From an uncultured Clostridium sp. (GTDB lineage Bacteria > Bacillota > Clostridia > TANB77 > CAG-508), in assembly GCA_947648215.1 (NCBI GenBank), contig CANSMW010000001.1, forward strand, positions 1-64,000: 64,000 bases of DNA, written 5' to 3'. Both the position numbers and the translations under genes were made by a program. This document shows positions 19,414 to 29,093 of the stretch, in pieces; positions within the stretch are counted from its first letter, which is position 1, and each line of letters begins with the position of its first letter. The notes beneath the pieces are model-generated. The model searched no databases. It was not told the DNA's origin and saw only the letters and a program-made list of their open reading frames with translations.

Positions 19414-20556
19414 CTACGATGTAATCATTCTTTCAATAAATTTGTACCAAATTTTTTCGATATTTTCCATTTTGTATTTTGTAGAGTCTTCTCTTGCTCC
19501 TATTCCAATTTGTCTTCTTAAGCCTTTGTTTTCAATTAGTTCATTGATACGGTTTGCCATTAGTTTTTTGTTGCGGTTTGGTACTAGGAAACCATTTCTT
19601 CCAGTTTGGATAATTTCATTTGGTCCTTTTGCACAGTCAAAGGCTAAAAGGGGAATACCAAAACTTTCGGCTTCAATTAGTACTAGTCCAAAGCTTTCAT
19701 AAAAAGAAGTCATTACATACATTGAGGACTCTAGTAATATATTGGCTAACTCTTCCTCGTTTTTTAAACCGACTAATGTAATTTTGTCATATAAGTTCTT
19801 TTCTTTTATTTGTTCTTCTATTTTTTCTCGTTCTTTTCCCTCTCCTACAATGGTTAAACGCCAATCTGGGTGTTTTTTACTTACCATTTCAAACACGTCT
19901 ACTAAATCCAAAAATCCTTTTTCGCTCGATAACCTTCCAATGGAAACAATATTCTTTTCTTCTAACTCAGATACTTTTTCTGGATATGTATTTAAACAAT
20001 GTGGTATATACACACATTCGGTTTGCTTTTTCTTTAATTTTTCTTCATAGACTTCCATTAAATGTTTTGAAACTGGCATTAAATAATCAATATTTTTAAG
20101 TAATTTTACGTTTTTTCGAATATAGCCTTTCTTACCATTATCATTATGTTCTTGTGCAACTTTAATAATGCGTTTATTCCCATATTTCCCCAATAATTTC
20201 GTATAAAGATACCTTGTTGAAATCGCAATATCGCAATCTAACTTTTTAATTTCTTTTTTCATAAGAGCTTTTCTTAAATACAAAATGCGAATAGCCTTTA
20301 TTCCTTCCTTTAGTGCCGTTCCTACTTTAAAACTCTTCACTGCCATTTTAAATTCCTTTGCATTTGGCTTTAAGTTTGGCATTAAATAGCGAATTTTTAC
20401 TCTATCATCAATTTCAAAGGCTGGTGTTTCCTCTAATTTATAATTTGAAATAATTTCTATTTCACATCGTTTGGCAAGCATATTACTAATCGTAGCAACT
20501 GATTTTTCAGTTCCCCCTGCCGACAAATGTAAAGCTAATATCGTTATTTTTAACAT
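19414..20556 (-). CDS. GT4 glycosyltransferase
   Basis: A 380-residue GT-B enzyme: LSAGGTEKSVATISNMLA at the N-terminus, IVSIGRLSSEKGFLDLVDVF in the middle and SFYESFGLVLIEAESFGIPLLAFD (E-x7-E type) near the C-terminus. It should use an NDP-sugar to extend the surface polysaccharide. It sits between the exporter ATPase and the ligase/polymerase gene. Confidence 0.92.
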   Translation of the reverse strand: MLKITILALHLSAGGTEKSVATISNMLAKRCEIEIISNYKLEETPAFEIDDRVKIRYLMPNLKPNAKEFKMAVKSFKVGTALKEGIKAIRILYLRKALMKKEIKKLDCDIAISTRYLYTKLLGKYGNKRIIKVAQEHNDNGKKGYIRKNVKLLKNIDYLMPVSKHLMEVYEEKLKKKQTECVYIPHCLNTYPEKVSELEEKNIVSIGRLSSEKGFLDLVDVFEMVSKKHPDWRLTIVGEGKEREKIEEQIKEKNLYDKITLVGLKNEEELANILLESSMYVMTSFYESFGLVLIEAESFGIPLLAFDCAKGPNEIIQTGRNGFLVPNRNKKLMANRINELIENKGLRRQIGIGAREDSTKYKMENIEKIWYKFIERMITS

Positions 20557-20607
20557 CTCTTTCTCCTCTTTTTCCCTTTCAATTTCTTCTTTTCCTATAT
20601 CTTATCC

Positions 20608-21919
20608 TTAACAATTCTCTACATTACGTATTTCAAAATCATATTTTAATATAATAATAGCAAGATAAATGCTAACCGCTGGTGATACAATTACATGCCC
20701 TGCAAGTAATGCAACCACTCCTGCCATCCCCACCGAATAAATAAGTTCTAATGGAATTCTACTTTTATGAAGCATGGTATAACGTAAGAAGGCAATTGCA
20801 AAAGCTAAAATTGGAAGAGCAAATAACATGGTTCCTACAATACCGCCACAAAATAGAATATCATAATAATCCATTTCCGTTAATTTTAGTTCTTGTACCT
20901 CTTCTCTATTTACAAAACTAATTCCTATCATTTTACCATATAAATTACTATTTGCAAACTTTTCTTTATTGGCCTTTAGATAATCGTTTCTTCCACTAAC
21001 CGTCGTTGTTTTTAATTCTTCAAAATTTTTAATCTCGACTACTTCGGTGGGTTGTTTTCGGATATCTGCCATAGTAACTGGGAAAATCTCTCCATAAATT
21101 TTCGTTAAATTCTCTCCTACTGGCGTTAAACCTGTTATCGCATATACCATAATCAAACAAATCAAAAACATTCCTGCTCTTTTATAAAAATAGGTTTGTT
21201 TTTTTATTTTTCCATAAATAAGACATATCCCTACAAGTAGTGCCATTAGTATCATCACTCCAAAATATGGCACTTTTGTTCCTACTTGTAAAATAGCATA
21301 CACAAATAAAACAAATAAAATACCTTTGGAAACAGGAAATTTTTCCTCTAATAGTCCTTTTATAAAAAATGGAGATAATATGCATAAAATAGCACCAATT
21401 TCATTGGCTGAATGGAATAATCCCACCGTTCCTGCTCTGTCTCCTGTTCGGTAAGTAGGAAATGCAATTCCGATGACACTACATACAAAAATCGTAATCA
21501 CATAGATGAATAATGCGGTATTTAGTGTTTTTTCCTCTATTTTTATACAATAAGCTTTCCATATTGGTAATAGTGCTACTAACACCACTGGCAAGTAAAA
21601 AATCTTCATTAGCCCTTTTATTTGTAATATTATCATATTGCTTCCAAATTGTAGATAATGATTTACTAAAAACACTAACATATAAATAAATAATGCACCA
21701 TAATAGCTACACATCACAAGCCTATATTTTTTCTTTGCTTTTATAACGCCGTAATACCACGCAAAATGCAATAAATACGGCTCGAATAACCACCCCTATG
21801 GTAATCGACGTTTCGACGTATTCAAGCTGTAATCCAGTTATTATATCAATAATTGGTTGTAAGATGATAAATAAGAGGATAAGATTTGGTACGGTTAATT
21901 TTTCCTTTAATTTTTCCAT
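20608..21919 (-). CDS. O-antigen ligase/polymerase family (+1 shift at CGG)
   Basis: About ten transmembrane segments with a large extracytoplasmic loop near residues 260-310 match the Wzy_C/O-antigen ligase fold (GRNDYLKANKEKF is in the loop). The first frame ends after 65 codons; the rest is in +1. The only in-frame CGG, 21751-21749, read as CGGC = Gly57, joins FCVVL to GVIKAKKKYRLVM. The restored length is 436 residues. It would polymerise repeat units or ligate the polymer to an acceptor outside the membrane. Confidence 0.85.
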
Positions 21920-21992
21920 TCGTTCTTGTTCCTTATACTATATTTAGGTTTTTACGGATCACCTAGAACCCTTATATACTATTGTTTATGCA

Positions 21993-22979
21993 TTACACCG
22001 TGTAGGAGCGATTTTTTATTATTCTTTTTAACATTTGAAAAACATTTATTAACCACCTCTTGTTTGAATAGAAAATGTTGCAATTTAGTTTAAACAATAT
22101 GCCCTGTTTCTTGTAATAGGGATTTTTCTTCCAATTTGGGTATTGTTCCTTCATGATTGAAACAATTTTATGAACTTGTTTTATTCCCTCTTTGTATTCT
22201 AAAAGCCTTCCTGTTGCTGCATATAATAAATGGCGAATATAGATATATTCTAATTCTTCCTTAAATTCTTCATAACGGTTAGATTGCCTAAAACCTTTTT
22301 CTAATGTTTCCATAACCGTATAAATGGATAATAACTTTTCGTTAAACTCCTTTTGCCTCATGGTAGAGCCTTGTCTTATATAATAATGATAATATGGTTC
22401 TTCTAAATAACATATCTTATTGGCATATACACCAATTAATGGTATCATGGCAATATCTTCATATATTCCTGTTTCTAAAAAACGAAGATTATGTTCTTTT
22501 AAAATTTTAGTTCGTATTAACTTATTGCAAGGTCCTGCTATTGAAACAATGTAGTCCTTCTTAGAATTCCCTGTCTTTTGTGGAATTGCTTTTTTTCGTA
22601 TGGTTTGGTCTTGTATCATTTCATAATAATCACAAACAATCACATCTGCTTGTTTTAAAGTTGCTTCTTCATACATTTTTTCTAACATGTTTTCATTAAT
22701 TGTATCATCAGCATCTACAAAGGTTACAAATTCTCCACAGGCTATTTCTGTCCCCCTATTTCGTGCTTTTCCTTGCCCTTCGTTTTCTTTATGAATTGCA
22801 GTGATGTTCGAATATTTTTTTTGATACATGTCTATTTTGCTTTTTGTACCGTCAGTGGAACCATCATTTATAATGATGATTTCTATTTCCTTTAGCGTTT
22901 GACTAATTATGCTATTCAAACAAGGTTCTATGTATTTTTCTACATTGTAGGCTGGCACAATGACACTTACTTTTATCAT
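21993..22979 (-). CDS. GT2 glycosyltransferase
   Basis: A 328-residue GT2 enzyme with VSVIVPAYNVEKYIEPCLNS, INDGSTDGTKSKID and the metal site FVDADDTINENML. The C-terminal part (GIYEDIAMIPLIGVYANKI and YHYYIRQGSTMR) is typical of polysaccharide GT2 proteins. GGAG precedes the ATG. Confidence 0.93.
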   Translation of the reverse strand: MIKVSVIVPAYNVEKYIEPCLNSIISQTLKEIEIIIINDGSTDGTKSKIDMYQKKYSNITAIHKENEGQGKARNRGTEIACGEFVTFVDADDTINENMLEKMYEEATLKQADVIVCDYYEMIQDQTIRKKAIPQKTGNSKKDYIVSIAGPCNKLIRTKILKEHNLRFLETGIYEDIAMIPLIGVYANKICYLEEPYYHYYIRQGSTMRQKEFNEKLLSIYTVMETLEKGFRQSNRYEEFKEELEYIYIRHLLYAATGRLLEYKEGIKQVHKIVSIMKEQYPNWKKNPYYKKQGILFKLNCNIFYSNKRWLINVFQMLKRIIKNRSYTV

Positions 22980-23012
22980 GCTTTTCTCCTATTTTTTGTT
23001 ACCATTGACTTC

Positions 23013-23063
23013 TAAGAACCCCCAGTCGCCTTCGGCGCCAGCCCCCTTGTTAAAGGGGCTTTC
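23013..23063 (+). repeat. GC-rich intergenic repeat, left copy
   Basis: A GC-rich patch in AT-rich DNA starting TAAGAACCCCCAGT, with two small hairpins (CGCCTTCGGCG, and GCCCC/GGGGC around CTTGTTAAA). A related element lies in opposite orientation at 24080-24131, beyond the glycosyltransferase gene between them. Confidence 0.6.
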
Positions 23064-23103
23064 TTGTGGGGCTTCGTAAGTTATTCATAGTCTGGATGGT
23101 AAC

Positions 23104-24051
23104 TTATTTTTTGTTTGCTAGATACCAGTTGATGTTTAGGGTTAATAATATTCTTTTTATAAATTGCTTTATGTTTTTGGTTTTTATGTTTTGTATCATT
23201 TTTCTTTTTTTTATTTTTTGGATGTATGGTTTTCTGTCTTCTTTTTTGATGAAGGCTAATTTTAACAAAATCGCATTGGTATAGTATGTTATTACATTTT
23301 CTTTTGTTTTGGTATTTAATTCATTTTGACTTATCCATTGTAACATATTATCATAATGGAATAAAGTATCTTCCCATCTTTTTTTTGTTTTTTCATAATC
23401 TTGGTTTCTGGTAATGCTTGCCTCACTTTGTACATAGAAATATCCATAGTAATCTATTGATACCACCGATTTTGCTGTTAATAAAATAAGTGGAATTAAG
23501 CCAAAATCTTCATGATAAGTTCCTTCTTTAAAAAACATCTTATTCTTTAAAAATAGGTCTTTTTTGAAAATATAAACACATGGTGAATCCATTAGTACAT
23601 CGGTAAATGCTAATCTATTAAAGGCTTCTTGACCATCTATTTTAGAAAAATTAGGTCCTGTTATATTATTAATTATACGCCCTTTTTCGTCTACATGTTT
23701 AGCCTTATATTTAATAATCTCTATTCCCTGTGCAAAATATGTTTTGATATTATCCAACAAATTTGGCTCTATATAATCATCAGAATCAACAAATAAGATA
23801 TACTCCCCATTTGCATGAGTAATTCCAAAGTTTCTAGTAGCCGCAATGCCCTCATTGTCTTTTTTATAATAGGTTAGTTTTTTTCCATATTTTGCAATAC
23901 ATTCCTGTACCACCTCTTCGGTATGGTCTGTTGAACCATCGTTTATCACCATACATTCCATATCATCTAGCAATTGTTCTACCACAGAAACAATTGCTTT
24001 TTGTATCGTTTTTTCTCGGTTATATACAGGAATAATCACCGTTAACTTCAT
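23104..24051 (-). CDS. GT2 glycosyltransferase
   Basis: A 315-residue GT2 protein: LTVIIPVYNREKTIQKAI, INDGSTDHTEEVV and LFVDSDDYIEPNLL. It is similar in layout to its neighbour at 21993-22979 but clearly diverged. It is bracketed by inverted copies of a GC-rich repeat, so it could have been inserted or be exchangeable as a cassette. Confidence 0.92.
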   Translation of the reverse strand: MKLTVIIPVYNREKTIQKAIVSVVEQLLDDMECMVINDGSTDHTEEVVQECIAKYGKKLTYYKKDNEGIAATRNFGITHANGEYILFVDSDDYIEPNLLDNIKTYFAQGIEIIKYKAKHVDEKGRIINNITGPNFSKIDGQEAFNRLAFTDVLMDSPCVYIFKKDLFLKNKMFFKEGTYHEDFGLIPLILLTAKSVVSIDYYGYFYVQSEASITRNQDYEKTKKRWEDTLFHYDNMLQWISQNELNTKTKENVITYYTNAILLKLAFIKKEDRKPYIQKIKKRKMIQNIKTKNIKQFIKRILLTLNINWYLANKK

Positions 24052-24079
24052 GAATATATCCTCCCTTTTTATCGTAGAA

Positions 24080-24131
24080 TTAAGGTTCCTTTACTTAAGG
24101 GGCTGTCAGCAAAGCTAACTGGGGGTTCTTA
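24080..24131 (-). repeat. GC-rich intergenic repeat, right copy (inverted)
   Basis: On the minus strand it reads TAAGAACCCCCAGT, then a small hairpin AGCTTTGCT, then CAGCCCCTTAAGTAAAGG. The ends match the copy at 23013-23063, while the hairpin loops differ. Confidence 0.6.
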
Positions 24132-24136
24132 AGCAA

Positions 24137-25234
24137 TTATACCTCATTTTTGTATTCTATTACATTCTCTAATTTTTCTATCATCTCTCGGTTGTACTCT
24201 TCTGGAGCAAATTTTTCTTTTATCTCATAACCTTGCGTTATGAACTGCTTCATTACTTCATAAATCTCATCTACCTCTTTTATTACTACTTTTCCAAATC
24301 TCCCCTCTACATCTAGCTTAGCATCGGATACATCTGTAGTAATAATTGGCTTATTTAGTACAAATGCTTCTTGGAAAATAACTGGGTAGCCTTCATAATC
24401 AGAAGTTACCAAAATAGCATCTGCTTTTTTAAAGTATGGATATGGATTTTTTTGTATTCCAAAAAACTTAATGTATTCTTGTAAACCTTTCTTTTCTACC
24501 ATCATTTTATACATATCGGTATCCTTGCCACCACCAACAAACCAAACTTGAAAGGAAAGTCCATCGTTTTTTAATTTTTCCGAAGCTTCAATTGCTCGTG
24601 TCAATCTTTTTTCTTCTTCAGAATGTCTTCCTACTGTTAAAAAAGTATACTCATGTTTATTTTCTAATGCCATCTCCTTATTGGCTAACCTCTCAATTTT
24701 ATGATAATTCATTAAATTTCCCATACAAATTAGCTTGTCCTCTAATTCTGGATACACTCGATAAAATGATTGATATGAAGTCTTCGATACCAAAATAATA
24801 TGTGTAAATTCTTCACACTTTAATGTATCAAAAAAATGTTGAATTTTTTCAATATCTTTCTTATATACCTCCATATAATCCGAATGTACCCACAAGGCAT
24901 TATGCATCGATGCGGTTCTTGCCACAAATGACCCCATCCTAGAATATGTCGCATACGAAGCCGCAAAATCGAACTTATTTTTATATCGTAAAGAAAACCA
25001 AATTCGTTTTCCTAAATTAATCGCTTTTCGTAATGGTATTAGCTTATACTCACAAGGCGTATATTGCAAAACCTGAATACGACTATCTAACTCATGTAAA
25101 AATACACCTTGCTTTCTCTCTAGCACCAAAGTAATTTCATAATCCCTATCCACCAACGCATTTAGTAAAGTAAGTAAAGAGGTCTCAATCCCTCCTACAT
25201 TCATATCATAAGCAGAAAACAACAACTTTTTCAT
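24137..25234 (-). CDS. GT4 glycosyltransferase
   Basis: A 365-residue GT-B enzyme with DMNVGGIETSLLTLLNAL, FLTVGRHSEEEKRLTRAIEA and TSDYEGYPVIFQEAFVLNKPIITTD. It is the first gene of the polysaccharide run on the minus strand and GGAGAG precedes its ATG, so the locus may be transcribed from just upstream. Confidence 0.93.
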   Translation of the reverse strand: MKKLLFSAYDMNVGGIETSLLTLLNALVDRDYEITLVLERKQGVFLHELDSRIQVLQYTPCEYKLIPLRKAINLGKRIWFSLRYKNKFDFAASYATYSRMGSFVARTASMHNALWVHSDYMEVYKKDIEKIQHFFDTLKCEEFTHIILVSKTSYQSFYRVYPELEDKLICMGNLMNYHKIERLANKEMALENKHEYTFLTVGRHSEEEKRLTRAIEASEKLKNDGLSFQVWFVGGGKDTDMYKMMVEKKGLQEYIKFFGIQKNPYPYFKKADAILVTSDYEGYPVIFQEAFVLNKPIITTDVSDAKLDVEGRFGKVVIKEVDEIYEVMKQFITQGYEIKEKFAPEEYNREMIEKLENVIEYKNEV

Positions 25235-25274
25235 ATTTTCTCTCCATTTTCTAATTTTATCATATTATTCTTAA

Positions 25275-25562
25275 TTATGTAGCTTCCCAGCCCCATAAAC
25301 TTATATTAAAAAGTTTATATACAACTCCATATCCTCCCATCGAATTTGTTTTTCTTCGATAATAATGTATAGAATATCCTAATCCTGTATATATAATTCC
25401 TTCTTTATCTTCGTTTTTATATTCTTTTGTATAAATAGTTATAAGAGGCTTTATTGAAAGTCCATATTTTTCTTTCAAACGAATATAATCAATTCTCACA
25501 AATATTCCCCATATTAATAATAATCCTATTATCACACCAATTACTATTTTTCTTAAATTCAT
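25275..25562 (-). CDS. Small membrane-anchored protein of unknown function
   Basis: A 95-residue protein with one N-terminal transmembrane helix (KIVIGVIIGLLLIWGIFV) and a short extracytoplasmic domain (IYTGLGYSIHYYRRK, GYGVVYKLFNISLWGWEAT). This tail resembles small Firmicute proteins annotated only as hypothetical. It stands alone between rpmE and the polysaccharide locus. Confidence 0.6.
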   Translation of the reverse strand: MNLRKIVIGVIIGLLLIWGIFVRIDYIRLKEKYGLSIKPLITIYTKEYKNEDKEGIIYTGLGYSIHYYRRKTNSMGGYGVVYKLFNISLWGWEAT

Positions 25563-25659
25563 TTATTAACTCCTTAAATTGTTTCCATTTTCTAAGTATT
25601 AGAATATCATAAAAATAGTTACCTATCAATACATTTTTCGCTTTTTCTTAAGTTAGATT

Positions 25660-25693
25660 AAAAAGAAAAAAGAGATGGCTTTCATCTCTTTTT
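25660..25693 (-). terminator. intrinsic terminator of rpmE
   Basis: AAAGAGATG pairs with CATCTCTTT over a short loop; on the minus strand a T tract follows, right after the rpmE stop. Confidence 0.85.
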
Positions 25694-25698
25694 TAATC

Positions 25699-25899
25699 TT
25701 ATTCAATTCCATATTTCTTTTTAAATCGATCTGCTCTACCACCAGTTGTATTCAATTTCAAGTTACCTGTCCAAAATGGATGACATTTTGAACAAACATC
25801 TACTTTTATATCTTTTTTTGTTGATTTTGTTGTAAACACATTTCCACATGCACATGTAATTGTTGTTTCTGTAAATTCTGGATGTAATCCTTGTTTCAT
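25699..25899 (-). CDS. rpmE: 50S ribosomal protein L31
   Basis: A 66-residue L31 of the zinc-binding (C+) type: CACGN with [10 protein letters not shown] supplies the cysteines, and the C-terminus [14 protein letters not shown] is diagnostic. It is a large-subunit protein that bridges to the small subunit. Confidence 0.97.
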   Translation of the reverse strand: MKQGLHPEFTETTITCACGNVFTTKSTKKDIKVDVCSKCHPFWTGNLKLNTTGGRADRFKKKYGIE

Positions 25900-25993
25900 C
25901 TTGTATTCACCTCTTTCTTTTTCTTAAAATAAATTTGCTAACCAATATTCTACCATGTTTTAAAATTTATTTCAACCTTATGTTATTATTTTT

Positions 25994-26149
25994 TTACTTT
26001 TTTTCATTTTCCTGTTCTATCATATACTCTGCTGATGATTGTAGTTCTTGTTTGAAGGGTATTTTTTTAACCAATTTTGTTATGATATTAAACAAGCATG
26101 CAACAATCAAAACAAAAAATAGAACCTTTTTCCAAATTCTCGCAGCCAT
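25994..26149 (-). CDS. Small single-helix membrane protein
   Basis: A 51-residue open frame starting MAARIWKKVLFFVLIVA with GGAGG 8 bases upstream. One N-terminal transmembrane helix is followed by a charged tail ending EQENEKK. I recognise no family. It fills the gap between rpmE and the divergent vanW gene. Confidence 0.5.
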   Translation of the reverse strand: MAARIWKKVLFFVLIVACLFNIITKLVKKIPFKQELQSSAEYMIEQENEKK

Positions 26150-26268
26150 TTTCATTTCCTCCGTTTTTTTACTCTATAAATAATTATACTATATTTTCAC
26201 GTTTTGTCAATATTATTCGTTTTTTTGGTTATATTAATTTCAGTATAATACATATAAGGAGGATTGTG

Positions 26269-26943
26269 ATGAATAAAACGATATTGTTTTTTATGATATG
26301 TGGGTTACTAGTGAGTGTGCTTAGTGGTTGTGGAAAAGAAAACCCAAATGCCACTCCAAAAGATAACCAAGCCGTACAAGTACGGACGAATTAATACGGA
26401 AATTCCTATGCGGAAACACGACAGAAAATTCTGTTACAAATGAAATTCGTATTGGAGCTCATGAAGCAGATGGAAATGAAGAAACATTAGAAACAGAACT
26501 TGCTTCTTTCTCTACAAAACTTAGCGGTAAAAATACCGCTAGAAGTCGTAATATTGGTATTACAACGTCTACCTTAAATGAAACCATTGTAAAAAATGGT
26601 GAAACCTTTTCTTTTTGTGAATTAATTGGAAAACCAAGTGCTGAACAAGGTTATGAAGAGGCAGATTCTTTTAACAAAGATGGTGAAACCGTTAAAACAT
26701 TAGGTGGACGGAAACTGCCAAGTAAGTAGCACTTTATATAATGTTGTATTACAAATTCCAGATTTAGAAGTAAAAGAACGACATGCCCATAGTAAAGATG
26801 TGCATTATGTGCAAAAAGATAAGGATGCTGCTGTTTCTTATGGTAGTGTGGATTTTAAATTCAAAAACAACACTGGACATGACATCAAAATTTACTCAAA
26901 TTCTGACTTATCTAGTGTTGATATACGAATTGTAAAAATATAG
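26269..26943 (+). CDS. VanW family lipoprotein (three +1 shifts at CGG)
   Basis: The signal peptide ends in the lipobox LLVSVLSGC, so the protein is likely lipid-anchored. Three in-frame CGG codons, at 26383, 26411 and 26709, each break the frame. Read as CGGA = Gly (39, 48, 147) they give VQVGRINTEIPMGNTTENS and, downstream, LGGGNCQVSSTLYNVV, the invariant VanW core. A CGG at 26397 is out of phase and causes no shift, which is an internal control. The restored length is 223 residues. VanW proteins occur near cell-wall and vancomycin-resistance genes but their reaction is unknown. Confidence 0.88.
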
Positions 26944-26980
26944 GGTTGCATGTAATATGCAACCCCCTACTTTATTTTTT
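26943..26980 (+). terminator. intrinsic terminator between vanW and greA
   Basis: GGGTTGCAT pairs with ATGCAACCC across GTAAT, followed by a T-rich tail; it serves vanW and may work in both directions since greA converges here. Confidence 0.85.
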
Positions 26981-27448
26981 AATCGATAAAATTTTATATT
27001 TTACAACCCCTGCTGGTACCTTTATTTCAACTTCTGCTCCTTTTTTTGCTCCTAGTAAGCCTGCACCAATTGGAGATTCATTTGAAATTTTATTTTGTGC
27101 TAAATCTACTTCCGTAGAACCAACAATCGTATATTCTTCTTCCTCATCAAACTCTAAATCTTTTACTCTAACCGTATTTCCTACTTGAACCGTTTTAGTA
27201 TCGATTTCAGATTCATCAATAATTTTAGCATAACGTAACTTTGCTTCTAAATTTGCAATTTTAATTTCATTTTCTGCTTGTGCATTTTTTGCCTCATCAT
27301 ATTCCGAATTCTCCGATAAATCTCCAAATCCTAGCGCAACCTTAATACGTTCTGCAATCTCTGCTCTTTTTTCTGTTCTTAAATACTCTACTTCTTTTTC
27401 TAAATTATCATATCCCTCTTGGGTTAATAACACTTCTTTTTCTTCCAT
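26972..27448 (-). CDS. greA: Transcription elongation factor GreA
   Basis: A 158-residue protein with the N-terminal coiled coil [21 protein letters not shown], the tip residues [13 protein letters not shown] and the C-terminal [18 protein letters not shown]. It rescues backtracked RNA polymerase by stimulating transcript cleavage. Length and motifs are standard. Confidence 0.97.
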   Translation of the reverse strand: MEEKEVLLTQEGYDNLEKEVEYLRTEKRAEIAERIKVALGFGDLSENSEYDEAKNAQAENEIKIANLEAKLRYAKIIDESEIDTKTVQVGNTVRVKDLEFDEEEEYTIVGSTEVDLAQNKISNESPIGAGLLGAKKGAEVEIKVPAGVVKYKILSIKK

Positions 27449-27667
27449 GTAACAAGTCTCCTCTCTTTTTTACATTGACACTATCTTAAGATAATTCCAA
27501 ACTTTTGTCAAGAGTTTTTTGCGAAATTGTAAGGGATTTTTGAAATAAAGACTAAAGAAAAAAGTAATCTTTTTATTCAAATTAAATTTCCAAATAATAT
27601 TTAATCAGAACTAAAAATTACTTTTCTAATATTTTTATTCACCTTTACATTATAAAAAACACTTTTT

Positions 27668-28360
27668 TTACATTGCTTCTTCCTCATTCTCTTCAGAAGC
27701 TTTTTCTTTTTCTTCTATTATTTCTAAGCTACCAATCGATACCTCATACGCTACTTTGGTAACTGCAGTTCCGTCTTCGAATTTTTTCTCATAGGTTCTT
27801 GATTGAACACGTCCGATAACTCTTACCTCGGTTCCTACTTCTATGTTTTGGCAAAACCTTGCCGTTCTTCCCCATGCAATGGCTGGAATATAGTCTGATT
27901 TATTGTAAGCACGGTTAACCGCTAATAGTAAATCAGAAATTTCCCTTCCAAATGGTGTTTGACGATAAATTGGTTTTTTACAAATATATCCTGTTAATAC
28001 TACTTCATTGGATACTGGTTCTTTGCTATCTTCTCCTTGTAATTGCTCTTCAATTTCTTCTTCATAGAAGATATCTTTCGCAAATACGGTTAAGATTAAT
28101 TTGTTTTTTTCGTTTTCATAACTATTGTAGGACCTAAATTGTCCTCTAATTAAAATGTTTGCTCCTATGGTTAATTTGTCGTCTAAGATTAATCGTTCCG
28201 ATATTGTTACTGGAATGATATCCGATATATCACTTAAACGAGGTATCTCCATATCAAATATGTAGAAACATTCTCCATAAATTTCGTGACTAAATCTTTT
28301 TTCACTTGTTACCTTTCCCATTAGTGTTAAATGGTTATTATCCGCATAGTTTATATTCAT
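27668..28360 (-). CDS. Single-stranded DNA-binding (OB-fold) protein
   Basis: A 230-residue protein with two OB-fold halves; the second (NEVVLTGYICKKPIYRQTPFGREISDLLLAVNRAYNKSDYIPAIAWGRTARF) is a clear SSB-type domain, the first is more divergent. The acidic tail KEKASEENEEEAM resembles SSB C-termini but lacks the final DIPF. It may be an accessory SSB; the main ssb gene is not in the window. Confidence 0.8.
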   Translation of the reverse strand: MNINYADNNHLTLMGKVTSEKRFSHEIYGECFYIFDMEIPRLSDISDIIPVTISERLILDDKLTIGANILIRGQFRSYNSYENEKNKLILTVFAKDIFYEEEIEEQLQGEDSKEPVSNEVVLTGYICKKPIYRQTPFGREISDLLLAVNRAYNKSDYIPAIAWGRTARFCQNIEVGTEVRVIGRVQSRTYEKKFEDGTAVTKVAYEVSIGSLEIIEEKEKASEENEEEAM

Positions 28361-28510
28361 CGCGTTTTTTCCTCCCTACTTTATTTTAAATTTGTCTATT
28401 GTATCTTATTCATGAAGTGCAAATTTTAGAATATTTTTTTATCGTACAGTTCTATTATACTACCTTTTTTTGGTTTTGTCTACATAAAAAGTTAAAAATA
28501 TCCATTTTTT

Positions 28511-29012
28511 TTATTTTTCTTTTCTTTTTTCATAAATTAAATGAATGGTTTCCAGCCCCATTAGCACACTTGTGTTCATTTTATGGTCTTGTACTGGTAT
28601 CAAAATTTCTTGTGGTTCTAGCATTTCCCCATATCTGTTTTGAAACCCTCTTTGAATACAAAGAAAAATACTATCTTCTTTTACACTCGATGCCGTAATG
28701 GTGCTTTTGGTATTAAAACCATAAGTAATTACATTTCCGTTTAAAATTTGTATGGAGTTTTAATAAAATGGGTTCATCTGCATTCATAATTACATATTTT
28801 GCCTTTTCCATGATTTTGCCAAGAATTTCTACCTTCTGAAAGAGGCTTTCCCCTCCCATAAAAATAGCAATGGTTTCAAAGGTAATATTTTTGAAGTTTT
28901 CCAAGTTTTCTTCTTTTAATATCATAAGGTTTCCTAAAGGCACGTATTGTTGTAAGATTGGTTTAATATACGTTTCTTGTTTTGGTGTACATAGAATTCC
29001 TACAAAAGACAT
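28511..29012 (-). CDS. Conserved clostridial protein, Mur-ligase-like fragment (+1 shift at CGG)
   Basis: The first frame (MSFVGILCTPKQETYIKPIL ... VIMNADEPILLKLHTNFK) ends at 28713. The only in-frame CGG, 28739-28737, read as CGGA = Gly92, continues as GNVITYGFNTKSTITASSV and then a well-behaved tail to 28511 that no intact frame covers. The restored length is 166 residues. NADEP and the VITYGFN strand resemble the C-terminal half of Mur ligases, but the ATP-binding part is missing, so a ligase role is unlikely. Confidence 0.72.
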
Positions 29013-29093
29013 TTTTCTTCTCCCTCTTATTTTGCTCTTGTTTTAAAGTATATCCTTTATTTGGTTTGTTATTCTATTTTTTACTAAAATTTT

